Positions 50,904-62,122 of a stretch of DNA of 64,000 nt are shown piece by piece. The translations under genes were made by a program, and so were the position numbers. The stretch comes from Platynereis dumerilii (Eukaryota > Annelida > Polychaeta > Phyllodocida > Nereididae). The notes under the pieces were generated by a model. The model searched no databases and had not been told where the DNA came from. It worked only from the letters and a program-made list of their open reading frames with translations. The DNA is taken from contig JAPTHN010000001.1 of NCBI GenBank assembly GCA_026936325.1, forward strand, positions 98,037,859-98,101,858. Reading direction: 5' to 3'. Position 1 is the first letter of the stretch. Each line of letters opens with the position of its first letter.

Positions 50904-53900
50904 GTAAGCAGCTTTAATTTATTCAATTTATTCGTTTTGAATTGGATAGACATTAAATTAACTTTGTTTCAACATTGTTTGAAGCAGAACGTTATATTCA
51001 AAGTGATTAAACAGAGCACATCCATACCAAAGCCCCAACTCAAGGATGATAAATTTTGTGTTATAAAAAACCCCTTTATATCTTAAAAGTTCACTTCTAA
51101 AGTTAGGCAAGACCTATTTAAATTTCCATTTTAAAAGTGTACATATGTATTTCATTCTTGATCATACACAATACCAGAAAGATATTATCTCAATAATCAT
51201 AAGCAACTGGAGTATCATATCAGCTGAATTATTCAATAAGCATAAGACTATTTCCAATAAAATCAAGCGAATTTACCTGTTAGATGTTATATTTAGAGTC
51301 TGTTCGGTATACCCATTGAACTTTGTATAATCCTTTTCATATGACCTTACCAGTTTCTAAACATTTTCGATACAGTGTCTATATATGCTACATGTAGGTA
51401 TGTAAAAATACTAATATATGAATAAGAAAAAGTGTATACCTCACATGTGGAAAATCGTAATTGTTGGACAGTCTGTTACATAATTACTGTCATAAACTGT
51501 GTATAAAAAGGTTATTGACAGCTGTATATAGTAAACAGTCATTACCATTGAGAGAAAGTGTGGTTATTGCTTACAAGGGTGTCATAGTCTTGTCTGGGTG
51601 GAGACCAATCTTGAAGGACACGAATTTTTGCACATCATATAAGCTTAGCAGGGTTTCCTGAAGATGTCATAGTATCTGTACCTCATGATAGATATATAGT
51701 TGTCATATTAGTACTATTTTGTTTGGAAGTAGCAGTACATATATATGTATTTTATGATGTATACAAATTAGAACTGCACTTCAACAATCTATATTCGTTA
51801 GGTGAAATTTGGTTAGTTAAAAATGCAGTAGGCCTGCACTTCAGCTTCAAATATAAGGTTTTATGTTGTTGTTTAACAACGAAATATCGATTACATTTTT
51901 TCTCATACATTATTTACAACTCACATTTGTCAAAACCAGAGTATCTTACAATGAAAAGTGAGAGTGGCAATTTATAAAGATGTATACAATATACATCAGG
52001 GTGGGGTTGCATTCAGAGATCTATATCAATGTGTCAATAGAATGAATGGATAATCCAAAATAGGCCTACATATATTGGATCAGGATAGTTTCTCAATAAA
52101 AACATGTTTGCTAAATTGGAAGATTTCACTCATGTACTATAAATGTATGGTTTTGAGGTCTGTGATAGGTTCTTCAGGTTTGAAGGAAATTTTGTAATCG
52201 TTGTTTAAACTTCCTAAAACATCTTTATTCTTTATTTAGCTCTGACAACAAGTGTAGTCGTGTATAAATAAGCTTAAATAAAAGTTTTAGAGCTCTACGA
52301 TTTATATAAATAAAAGGGACTGAACACCAAATGCATGCTTTCCAATTGATAATCAATGACTGAATTGTGCTGACAAAAAATGGGATGTAGACAAAATTTA
52401 AAATGGTTTGTAATAAGTTGCATTCCAAATGATTACACTGAGGAAATTACAACTAATTATTATTGATGAATTGTACATTTAACAGAATGATGCAAATAAG
52501 CTAGAGTGACAGCAGCTTCCTATCAATTAAGCTAATCAGCTGCTATTAATAGATCCTTGTGAAACCTCCGTACACAGGTATCTGTACCTCTGCCAACTCA
52601 TAAAATAATGAATGCAATGCAGTGCTGAACTAATAGATGCATAGCCTGAAGGTCTATCAGTGACATTTTACCAAAGATCAACTATTGTGGTAAGATGTCT
52701 CACTCTGGCCGAACGTGTGGGTTCTGAAGGACAGTACTTAGTCTTGTGTTATATGATGGCTCTCGCCACTCAACTATGCCTCTTTTTGGTGATCTCTGTT
52801 TCTGTTGCAGTATGGTGCGACACAAATAAATTACGCACAATGCACAAATGATTTGTGTAGGCCTAGTTGCTTTGTAATTTGGTAATGCTCTTAACGAAAA
52901 TTGCAAGTAATAAATTTGATTGAATATGTTCATATCAACAGCTAAGTTGCTTATGGAATGCAAAATAAACTTATTCTTACACCCAGATTTATGATGCTGC
53001 CAGGGGAGGATCCAGAAAATTCCGGTGGGGGGGTCTATTGGGCTATCGCGTCGCAGAACGTATAATTCGCGACATAGCGCGATTGCGCGTGGATAAAATT
53101 AACATGTAAAAATATATAAATTTAGGTCTGGATGCACCCCCCCCTGTGTCTGTTCCTGGATGCTGCAAGTGTGGTGGTTCTCAGTTGGTTGCAGGACATT
53201 TCCCTAGCACTAACCATTTTTAGAGTGACTCTTGGATGTTATCATTGTCATCATATTAACATAGGATAGGATAGGATAGGATAGGATAGGATAGGATAAA
53301 TTTGATCATGTTTGATGATGGGCGCTTTGAACTGCCTCCTGCGCAGGCGACCTAAGTTCAAACCCAGTACCTTGAGTTGTCACACAGGTACCGTAATGAT
53401 GCAGGAAATGAGCAAAGCAATCGCTCAAAAAGCATACTATCCAGAGTTAGATGTCTTACCACTATAATGTCTTTGATACATGTATATATACATGATTCTG
53501 TTTGATCTCATGCTCCTCATACAAGACCAGTTAGAAATACTTATCATGCTTAATGCTTACAGAGATAGAGACTAAAATAGAGATGAGCTGTATTGATTGA
53601 CTATATCCTGATCATTATATATGCTTTCACTTTTGCTCTCAGTCACATGCACTGAGTGTTTATGGCCTGTATATTATAGATGCATCATGGATATACTCCC
53701 AGGTGTTACACCCAAAATTGATCTTACTTGTAATAAGTCACTATCAACAAAGTGATCGCAGCCTGAACTTTCACTGACACCAATGTAAAAACATCCTTTT
53801 AATATGAGATATACTTTTTGTTCTCATTAATTTATATATTGAGCTCAGAACTTATTATATGCATCACATGGAAAAATTACTGACTCACACATTGATCAAA

Positions 53901-56900
53901 TTGCTCCTCATTTACTGATTTAGCTCCTCGGTGACTTATAAAAAGTGATCCAGTAGGCCCTTTTAGTAATTTGGTTTTTCCAAAAATATACCTTCCCTCT
54001 GATAGCTCATAATCATGTTGACATTGATGCAGTTTTTCTTGTACTTGTACGATATAGAGCCAAGACATTTTAAGAATGTTTGCTTTTTCACATGAAAAAT
54101 TAGTTAAGTTATGTAATCTGGAAAACTTCTTCACCATTCACTTCTAAAACCAATTTTAAACCCAAAGATCCATTATAGGGGAGAGCAGGGCACAGTGAGA
54201 CGGCAGGCACAGTGAGACAAAGCCAGTAGCATCTAACTGGTACTCTTTACAGATCAACCCTCTTTTGTATAGTACAAAAAGTGAGTTGGCAGTGCTTTTC
54301 CTAGGACCAAAATTCAATTAGCCACAAGGCCAATTTTCAGCGAAATGCATAGATGTGTGGCTAATTTGCATGCAAATATATGCAATTTCAATTAGCCACA
54401 TGGAGGTTGCATTAGCCAATGCTAATGTGGCTAATGGCTTGGAAAAGCACTGAGTTGGTGAGAGACTGAATGCCTACATAGCATATCGAGAGTGGAATTT
54501 CAATATTTTTTGTTTTTAACCAGTAAAAGTAAATAATTTCGCTAAATGACTTTTTGTTATAATTCCCAAGAAAAATGGGATAATGCAAATCAATTGCCAC
54601 GGATTCGAACCTTGGTTATTTGTCTTAGTTTAGTAATATGACGAACCATAATGCAGGCATCAGGTACACAGGATTCAAAAAGTTTATAAGGAAAGCTGTG
54701 TCCTGTGCGATTAATTTTCCAAACATGCTAAAAAAAGGACCTCAAAAATCACCTAGCCAGCTGCTTTTATTAGAGTATAGTAGTTTTTGTAGCAACAATT
54801 GATAGAACAATTCCGCAGGTCCAAAGATCGGCGGTTATGGCAGCAAATGCCCTGTCTCACTGTGCCCCGCCTGCTGTCTCACTGTGCCCTACCCATGGGG
54901 CACAGTGAGACACTTGGTGAGCATGGACGTAACTTGAAAAGTCTCCAAACATGTAAAAGGTAGGAACCTGAAACTACTAGACAATACAACCAACTTCATT
55001 ATCTATAATGTGGGCCTGAACTCATTTTACTCTTAACTTCCAACATTTTGGAACACTTGAAAATGAAAAAGTGTCTCACTGTGCCCCGCTCTCCCCTACA
55101 CATCTTTCGCTGTGCCCCACTCTCCCAGGGCTACAAATCTTTCATTGTCTTTGAGTCTTCATGTACACCCCAACTGACTCTCAATCCCTACAATTACATT
55201 GAGGAACACATTTAACCGACATAATGTTTTGAAAGATTAACTGCATTCTGAAAACAAAGCGAAGAAATACCGAAATACATTGTACTTGGGTCACATCTCT
55301 ATTCTCCCCATGAGTTATCGTGTTTGTGTTTTCGATTTTTCTTTCACCTGGCTAAATAACTGTTTAAGTGTATCAGTATTGATTTAGCCTGGCCTTGGGC
55401 AAACCCATACAAGTCTCGTGTTCGGCCATTAATGTTGTGACCCAAGACTTATCGATTGAATTATTGGTGGAGACAGTACATTTGGATGTTAGATGATGTA
55501 ATCAGAATCTTGAGGTCAGAAGAACTTAAGATGATCAATATATTGAATAGGAAGTTATGATCTAGTTTATATACTCACCAGTTCAACTGTAATAGAATTT
55601 TCCTGTATATATAATATCTTCCTAAAATCCATAAGTCCCTCTTCCTGTGTTTCTCCTTAAACTGGCCTTTCAAATGTTGAAATGGAGCCATTAATCCTCC
55701 TTATGAATTGTCATAACTGTATTTTGTGTAAAACCTGGATGCACAATTCTTTCTTTTGTCTGTTACCATTCTCAAGCAGTATTATTAGCCTCCTTAATTA
55801 AACTAATTAAAGTGATACTGAAATTGATGGTTTGATCATAACATGAAACATCTTAAGCATCATAACACACAAATTGCAACCTCAATGGTGAAGTGGTCCT
55901 CTCTTTCTCAATAAAAGATGTTTAAAAATTGTATTCAGGTGAATTATAAATATCTCTACTTTCTTTCAGGTGCTGTGGTGGGCTGGGAGGACATGTGTGG
56001 GGACATCCAGAAGACGCTGACCCAGTCTGTCAGTCTGTCTCATAGTGCCTACCCCGACAACACAGACAGGAAGCACTGCCAATGTAATGTCACCACTGAC
56101 TACAATGCTGATATCATGATGAAGCTGCAGCTCCACAGGGAGGGCTTTGAGCCTCAAGACGACTCAGGATGCTCCCCACGACTCATGTTAGCAGTTGTAG
56201 ACAGAGAAATGCAGGAGTCTAGGATCTTAAGAGGGCCTCAGAGGCAGGATTTCCCACAAGAGGGCGTCCTCAGGCCCTCAGTAGGGGTATGCCCTATGCC
56301 CCACTTTGGCCCTTCGACAGCCACCAGGTCTTACGTAACGATGCAATCCAGCCAGAAATTGACAGTGACTTTCCAAAACCCTTCCGCTCACAAGACGAAA
56401 TTCTACATAAATCTATCAGGTTGGTAATATATTTGTAGTAGGTAAATCTTGTTCATTTAACCCGCATTATCCCAAATCCTTCTATGATGAGAGTGATTGT
56501 TCAAATTGGATGCAGACAAATGCATGGTCAATGGCTTGACCCAGAAGATGACAGAGGTTGATAGAGCTATAGATAACCAAGTTGATAGAAATAGCAACTA
56601 TATAAAACACATTGTTATGAAGCTTCCTGGCTGAATTCTTGTTCCTTCTCTTTCTCTGCACATCCTCCTATTTGCAGATTTAACATTCAAGAATCAAATT
56701 CAATATTCAAGATATCAAATTCAAGATTCTAGATTCAAATGTTTATTTATTGTCGCGTATGATATACTGCGAACATTAGCTCTAATGACCTGTTTTAGGA
56801 CATATATCATAAAAAAATTATAAAGGTAACAACATAAAAACATGAAAAAAAAGAGACCAAGACCAAGATGTCTTGAAAGCTTCTCTGCTCAGCTAGAAAA

Positions 56901-59651
56901 AAATTGTCTAATTTATGGGTAAGGCAATGGGAGTTTTATTAAAAAGAATATTTTAGCTGAGAACATTAAATGCCAGTCACAGCACTCTTCATATTCAATT
57001 ATAAGTTGTTTGCAAACCAAGGCCTAATTTGTGAAACTGTTGACTCAAATGTCACCATCACATAAACAGAAAAAGCAAATTACTAAAATCATCTCAATCA
57101 CGAGAAATTGATTTCACAGCAGCTGAATCAATGTCCATTTGATGGCAGGTGTTTGGACAATTTGCATGCTGACCCAGCCAAGGCACTGACGGATATTTAG
57201 CTACAAATGTAATATTGATCACGAATACACATTTGATAGTGCTTGACTATTTCTGGATGTGATCATTTGTGATGGTAAAAATGTCATCATTCCCATGTAC
57301 TCTTTTGTAGAGGGTAACAATTATAGATATTCTGTCATCACTCCTAACTATTAACATGATGAGACATTGATTATGAGTAGGGAGGTGACAATAGGACTTG
57401 TCAATCATGAGCCCCATGAACTAAATTGTCACTTGTCCATATAGTTACAACGATTTCCATTGATTTTAGGATGGTAGTGAGATGTAGAGGATATTTAGGC
57501 TGGTTTCTGTCAACCGGTGTCAAGGCAATTGAATATGTTGGTCGAATTAGACCTTCATAAAACTGTTTTCATCTCCTTACCTATGAGTATTAAGGAAGTG
57601 TGTGTTACTGTGCTTGTTTAAAATCAAAGCTGACTGTGCTCGTAGAGTATGCTGATGGGAAGAGGCAAGGGGCTTTGCTGTCAAACCTACTACCTTGCGC
57701 CTTCTTGAAACAAAGATTTAACAGTTTCAATTATCCAGTAGGCCTACTCAGGATGCAGTGCCATTGTGTGGTACTTAAAATTTAGTCAGATATAGGCATA
57801 ATCCATTTTTAAAGCCATTTATTGCTGAGCTGCAGTCCTGTCTGTCCTGTCATGTCTGTCAATGAACAGTGTGTCGTCGTAGAGAGAGCAACTTTAGGGG
57901 TGTGTATGTTGATATTTCAAAAACGATCTCCTCCGCAGAGATCACATGTATAGCTCCGAAATTTTACCACACACCTTGTGGTAGGATAGTCTACAACTTA
58001 AACTGAAGCGATTTTGATAATCTGACAAACATCTGACTAACTTTACATCATGTTGCAAATCAGTTCATTTGTGTAGTCTTTCAATGATAGTTTTTTTCTC
58101 CCATAGTTCCAGTTGAGTGAGCAGCTTAGACACAACAACATAGTACAAGGGTCAAGGTCAAATATTCTGCACACAGTGTAAAGAGGGAGCCACTGTATGC
58201 CGCATTTTGTAGACTGCTACGCCGTCTCATCTGCTTGGGGCAACAGGCTGATTTGATAATTATGTAGGCCTATTTAGAAAGTGCAGATTATTTATTCGCC
58301 CATATGGGATCATGTATGTGGGCTTGCATAGGGTGATGTTCTTTGAGTCAGACACTTCTAACAAAAAATTGAATGATTGAATTGGAAAAACATTGGACAC
58401 TGGGAAAATTTTCTAAGACAAAAATTCAGTCAATTGAATGTGCCCATGTTAGAGCACAAAATACAAGAGGTGTTCAACTTATTTTGCCCAAAAGTTCAAC
58501 CTACTCTATGCCCGGATGACGATTGCAAGTTCCTCGGATAAAAAAAGTTTGGTCAATTCGCCCCCTGGAAAACACGTGGCCATGCCATCTAATAACACGA
58601 GGCGGTGCCACCACCATGATAGACACTACGAATTGAGTGAGCCAGCAGCAACATTCTCAAACAATGCAGATGACGGATTTGGCAAAATGACCAATGAAAA
58701 GTTGCTGTACTGTGTAGTCTGACAGTCTGTACAGAATAACCAATAGGTTTACTTCTTATTTAAGCTTCATAGATGTCAGTTACTTACATGATTCATAGAA
58801 CACATCAATTGTATTTTAGTTTCATAAGTTTCATAATGTCTTATGTCACTCGATCATGCTTCCTAGGCCTAATTGCTCTTCTCACTTTCAAGCGTAATTT
58901 ACCTTCACACCTCCAGGTCACCTTTGTAATATTTCTGCATAGGTACAACTCCTCTAAGTGCAGTGCATATCCATTCTCCTATGTCCATGATGTCTCTTAC
59001 GTGTATCACGTAAGCAGACTCTCATTCCTTCTCTCACACTCCAAGTATGTGTACAGTGTCCTTCATTCAATTAACATCCACAGCTTACCCTGACCTCCAG
59101 CCAATAACTCTATCTTATAATACATCAAACCAAAGAAGCCATTATAAAGCCGCTAGGCGCTGGTTTTATAGTTTGAATCATTGTAATCGTTCACCATCAG
59201 CTAGCTACCATTTCCTTCTCTCTTCTTTTGAGACTATTATTAGAACAAAGTACTTTGTATTGGGTTTGATCTGGTGGACCAGGCACCCATAACAAATAAA
59301 CATTAACTTTGGGGGGGGGGGGGTGGGGCTATGTATTGTACCATGGGTTAAACTGTTTTTCTGCCATGAAGCAACGACACATTATTTCTTCGCCAAACTT
59401 TCTTTAATGACAATTTCAACATTACTTTACCCTACATAAAGGTGGAGCTCCTTCCGAATTAAATTGTTAAGCTGATTATCGATCTGCTGATATACCTATA
59501 ATTCCCCTTTATCGTGTTGATTTGTCACTGAAACGTTCAATTTATATTTCAGTTAACCCAAGCCAGAGATTGCGTGTGAAATGTGGAGCCCTTGTCATAC
59601 CCCCTCCAGTCCTGATGGAAGGAGGGGCCCTGATACCAGTTCACAAGAAAG
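50852..59651 (+). CDS. Secreted or type I membrane protein with possible CUB-like domain, N-terminal part (3 exons)
   Basis: Three exons (50852-50903, 55970-56419, 59553-59651) join in frame, all through phase-1 introns, the usual class for extracellular modules. The product starts with a signal peptide (MDGYYLFISAACILLCSG), followed by about 150 residues with spaced cysteines: DMCGD, KHCQCNV, GCSPR, GVCPM, and later VKCGAL. The start (CGD, then LSHSAYPDN, then C) is reminiscent of a CUB fold (CGG...SPNYPDNY...C), but the fit is loose and no CUB signature is complete. The chain continues past 59651 and no further exon was found before 64000. I do not recognise the gene. It could also be a lineage-specific extracellular protein. 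Its 5' end points away from CTNS. Confidence 0.7.
53001..53158. mobile_element. Short hAT-like MITE with 8-bp duplication
   Basis: CAGGGGAGGATCCAG ... CTGTTCCTG flanked by the perfect 8-bp duplication GATGCTGC (52993-53000, 53159-53166). Inner ends carry GGGGGGG and CCCCCCC runs. 158 bp. Confidence 0.8.
53261..53298. repeat. (ATAGG)n microsatellite
   Basis: About seven and a half copies of the pentamer ATAGG. Confidence 0.95.
54176..55098. mobile_element. TIR element with GGGGCACAGTGAGAC-type ends
   Basis: TAGGGGAGAGCAGGGCACAG ... CTGTGCCCCGCTCTCCCCTA inverted ends. The motif GGCACAGTGAGAC recurs inside in both orientations (54857-54910). 923 bp, non-coding, target duplication not clear. 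It hosts the element at 54291-54451. Confidence 0.75.
54291..54451. mobile_element. Nested 161-bp MITE
   Basis: AGTGCTTTTCC ... GGAAAAGCACT flanked by GAGTTGG (54283-54289 and 54452-54458); the eighth base differs, so an 8-bp hAT-style duplication with one change is likely. The interior has repeated TTAGCCACA / TGTGGCTAA. It is inserted in the 54176-55098 element. Confidence 0.75.
55970..56419 (+). CDS. Main extracellular exon of CUB-like gene
   Basis: 450 bp between acceptor CTTTCAG and donor TCAG|GTTGGT. It is the longest host-like open stretch on the plus strand here. It encodes GWEDMCGDIQKTLTQSV, LSHSAYPDN, CQCNVTTDYNADIMMKLQL and a Ser/Thr-rich end TFQNPSAHKTKFYINLS, with sequons NVT and NLS. 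Base composition and splice sites support it as a real exon. Confidence 0.8.
56420..59552. other. Intron 2 of the CUB-like gene
   Basis: 3.1 kb, AT-rich. The start of an AAGATTC/ATTCAAG repeat (56690-56730) and a poly(G) run at about 59310-59323 are the only simple repeats seen. No exon-like stretch. Confidence 0.55.
59553..59651 (+). CDS. Third exon of CUB-like gene
   Basis: 99 bp, acceptor TATATTTCAG, donor AAAG|GTGAGG. It continues the frame as VNPSQRLRVKCGALVIPP and PVLMEGGALIPVHKK. It is supported by matching phase and good splice sites only. Confidence 0.65.
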
Positions 59652-60737
59652 GTGAGGTATCCTGCATAGATTCAGTTTTGAGTATTCAGTCAGTTTTGCA
59701 AATATATATAAGGATAGGCCTATAAAATAAGATATTTTCAATATTTCTGACGTTCTCCTCATTATGGTAATCTCATATGGGGGGGGGGGATAATCTCTAC
59801 CGAAAAATGAAAACACATTGTTAACTGTTAAGACAGCCTGGTGCAAAGCAGTCTACAGGCCTTTTTCTTGGCATAGGCCAAAAAATATATATTTCATGTA
59901 TACAAACATTCATAACAAATCTGCATGGAAAACAGACTAGAATTTTGAAGAACATCAGTAGGCCCATAGAACTTACTGTTATGACATTTTCCAGTGCTGG
60001 ATTAGAAGTAGCACAAGCCCAGTGATGCGCTATATATTCCTCAACCAAATGTGAAATGTTTTGCCTTTCAAAAAAATTAATTGACAAAAGAAGATGCTGT
60101 ATGCCATGAATATTTTTCATTGCATTTTCCATGAATTTTGATGAAAAGCAAATTAATATGAAAAGATCAAGGAATACACACTGCAATGTCACTACATGCT
60201 CAGTTTATTGTTGTAAAAGCACTTGCTTATAATCCAATGTAAATTAGAATTGCTGATCCAAGTTTTCATAAAAAGAAGATCAATGAAAATGTTTATAAAA
60301 AAAGGCAGCCTGAAATATGTAAATTTGAACTAAGGAAGGCAACCACAAAATGCGGTTTATGATCAATCAATATTTCCAAGGCTCCTGCATGAATTATTCA
60401 GAAGGATTTTCACAGTGATGCACAAGCTGTTCTATTTTTGTACTCAGGGTTGAAGTGGGTTACCTTTGCTGAATGAGACTATCTTGTCGTGTTTGTCTTT
60501 TCAATAATTAAGAAGATCATCTGAAGATGCCCTTAACTTACCTTAAGGGTGATAGGATTGATGTGCCTTAAACGTGATTGTGGCATGACAGGTTGTTACC
60601 TCGTTAAAGTAAATAGGCCACTCCTGACTTGGTTCAGTTAGTTTTAAAAATTGCAAAAGACGAATTTTGGCATCAGAAGCTCTAAAGAGGATTTTCTGAA
60701 ATTGACTGCTATAACCTCAAGCTAGTCATCAACATCA
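59652..60737. other. Downstream of the third CUB-like exon, no feature
   Basis: AT-rich, probably intron 3, because the preceding exon ends at a good donor in phase 1. No next exon was recognised. Confidence 0.45.
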
Positions 60738-62122
60738 TTTAGGGGGCGAACACGAATTCTCCTCAACGGGAAATAATTAATTTCAGGTAACTGTGACAGT
60801 AATTATTTATTTTGAGCATGCGGCAATGCGGTATCCTCAAATATTAATTTCTAAATGGAGCTACACCATGCACTCTCAGTGACACCATGTGGGTGGCAGT
60901 AATGTCGTCAAAGGTGCAACTCGCCAGTTAGTGAAGTCGTCCCATGCTTGGTGAGGTCGTCAAAGGAAGCTAGTAAGGTGGTCAAAGACCATAGTGAACT
61001 CGTCAAAGACTGACCAAAGCTACCCAGGTCATCAAAAATGCTATTAAGGTCGTCAAGCCACCTGGTATAGTCGTCAAAGGAACACGTTTTTGAAAGCTTC
61101 AAAATGAGCTATAAACAAGGCAAAAATTGTTTTTTAGCCGAATTTTGATTTATGGCGATAAACAAGTTCAACCAACACGTAGCAAATCATATATTTCTGA
61201 AAACTAAACGTTCTTCTCTAGTCATTCAGATACATGCCGTGACCAAATGACATATCATGTCGAAATAATAAGCTTTTCTGTCTGAAAAGAGCCACTGTAC
61301 AGACAATACCATGCTACAAGCCATAAGTTTATTCACCCAACAGTTTTTCTTGCAATTGCAATTATCAGATCTGGTTTAGCCAATGCGATGGTGTGTCCCT
61401 ATTTTGAATTTTGTGTCTTTGAATTTAATTGCAATTTTCAGATAGACGGTTATTTGGCAAGACTAAAACATGCTAGAATAACTGAATTATATTAAAAATA
61501 CATTGATTATTAGCTTTGCAAAACTTCACACAGTGCATGCCAAGCATCTTTCAACTAATTAAGTGATATTTTACATAATTATATGGCATTTACTGTTGTT
61601 TTATGCATTATTTTATTTATTTATTACAACTGAATTGTTCAAAGTTTACATAAAATTCTGTTACTATCCCTATATGAGAGGCTGTGGTATAGACAACAGC
61701 TGTAAGTAGCCAAAAGCCAGAGATCTATCTTACTAGTACTTTTAGTTCACACAACTATGACTTCATCAGGGTCTTTGACGACTTCACCAGGTAATCTGAC
61801 CAGTTTTGACCAGTTTATTAAAATCTTTGACGAGTCCACTAACTCTTTTGACGAGTCTACAAGCCTGTTGACGAGTCTACCAGGTCTTTTGACGAGTCTA
61901 CTACCTCCTTTGACCATTTTACTTTTTTTTTGACGACCTCACCAACTGGTGAGTTTACCTATTGACGACTATACCAACATTCACACCATGTTAAGAAATA
62001 CCCCAATCCCCCTCCAGAAATTATTTATTTCAAGACTGCCCAAAAATTATTTATTTATTTCACCAAAACTGAGCAAGAAATTGTTTATTAAAAAAAAAAC
62101 TCCAAGCCCCCCCCCCCCCTTA
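60738..62122. mobile_element. Fold-back-like element with arms of ~22-bp tandem repeats
   Basis: 60900-61085 holds about eight copies of a ~22-bp unit with GTCGTCAAAG as core. 61755-61975 holds about nine copies of the same unit in reverse (CTTTGACGAC/TTGACGAGTCTAC). The outer parts have AATTATTTATTTC and end in a C run matching the short element at 42.0 kb. Arms of inverted tandem repeats are typical of fold-back elements. The outer limits are approximate. Confidence 0.6.

Larger units (their letters stand above)
50904..55969. other. Intron 1 of the CUB-like gene
   Basis: 5 kb between the signal-peptide exon and the main exon. It contains the hAT-like MITE at 53.0 kb, the (ATAGG)n tract and the nested MITE pair at 54.2-55.1 kb. 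No exon-like stretch otherwise. Confidence 0.6.

Noticed and set aside
50856-51086. 76-codon plus-strand frame overlapping the signal-peptide exon
   Set aside because: It has no ATG matching a signal peptide and runs through the donor site into intron; the frame from 50852 fits the downstream exons.
53320-53400. B-box-like AAGTTCAAACCC as another SINE
   Set aside because: Only one box fits and the body does not match the SINE copies in this window.
60908-61102. Minus-strand frame with SFDDLT repeats
   Set aside because: It reads through the left arm of the fold-back element; the repeated FDDL pattern is the 22-bp unit.
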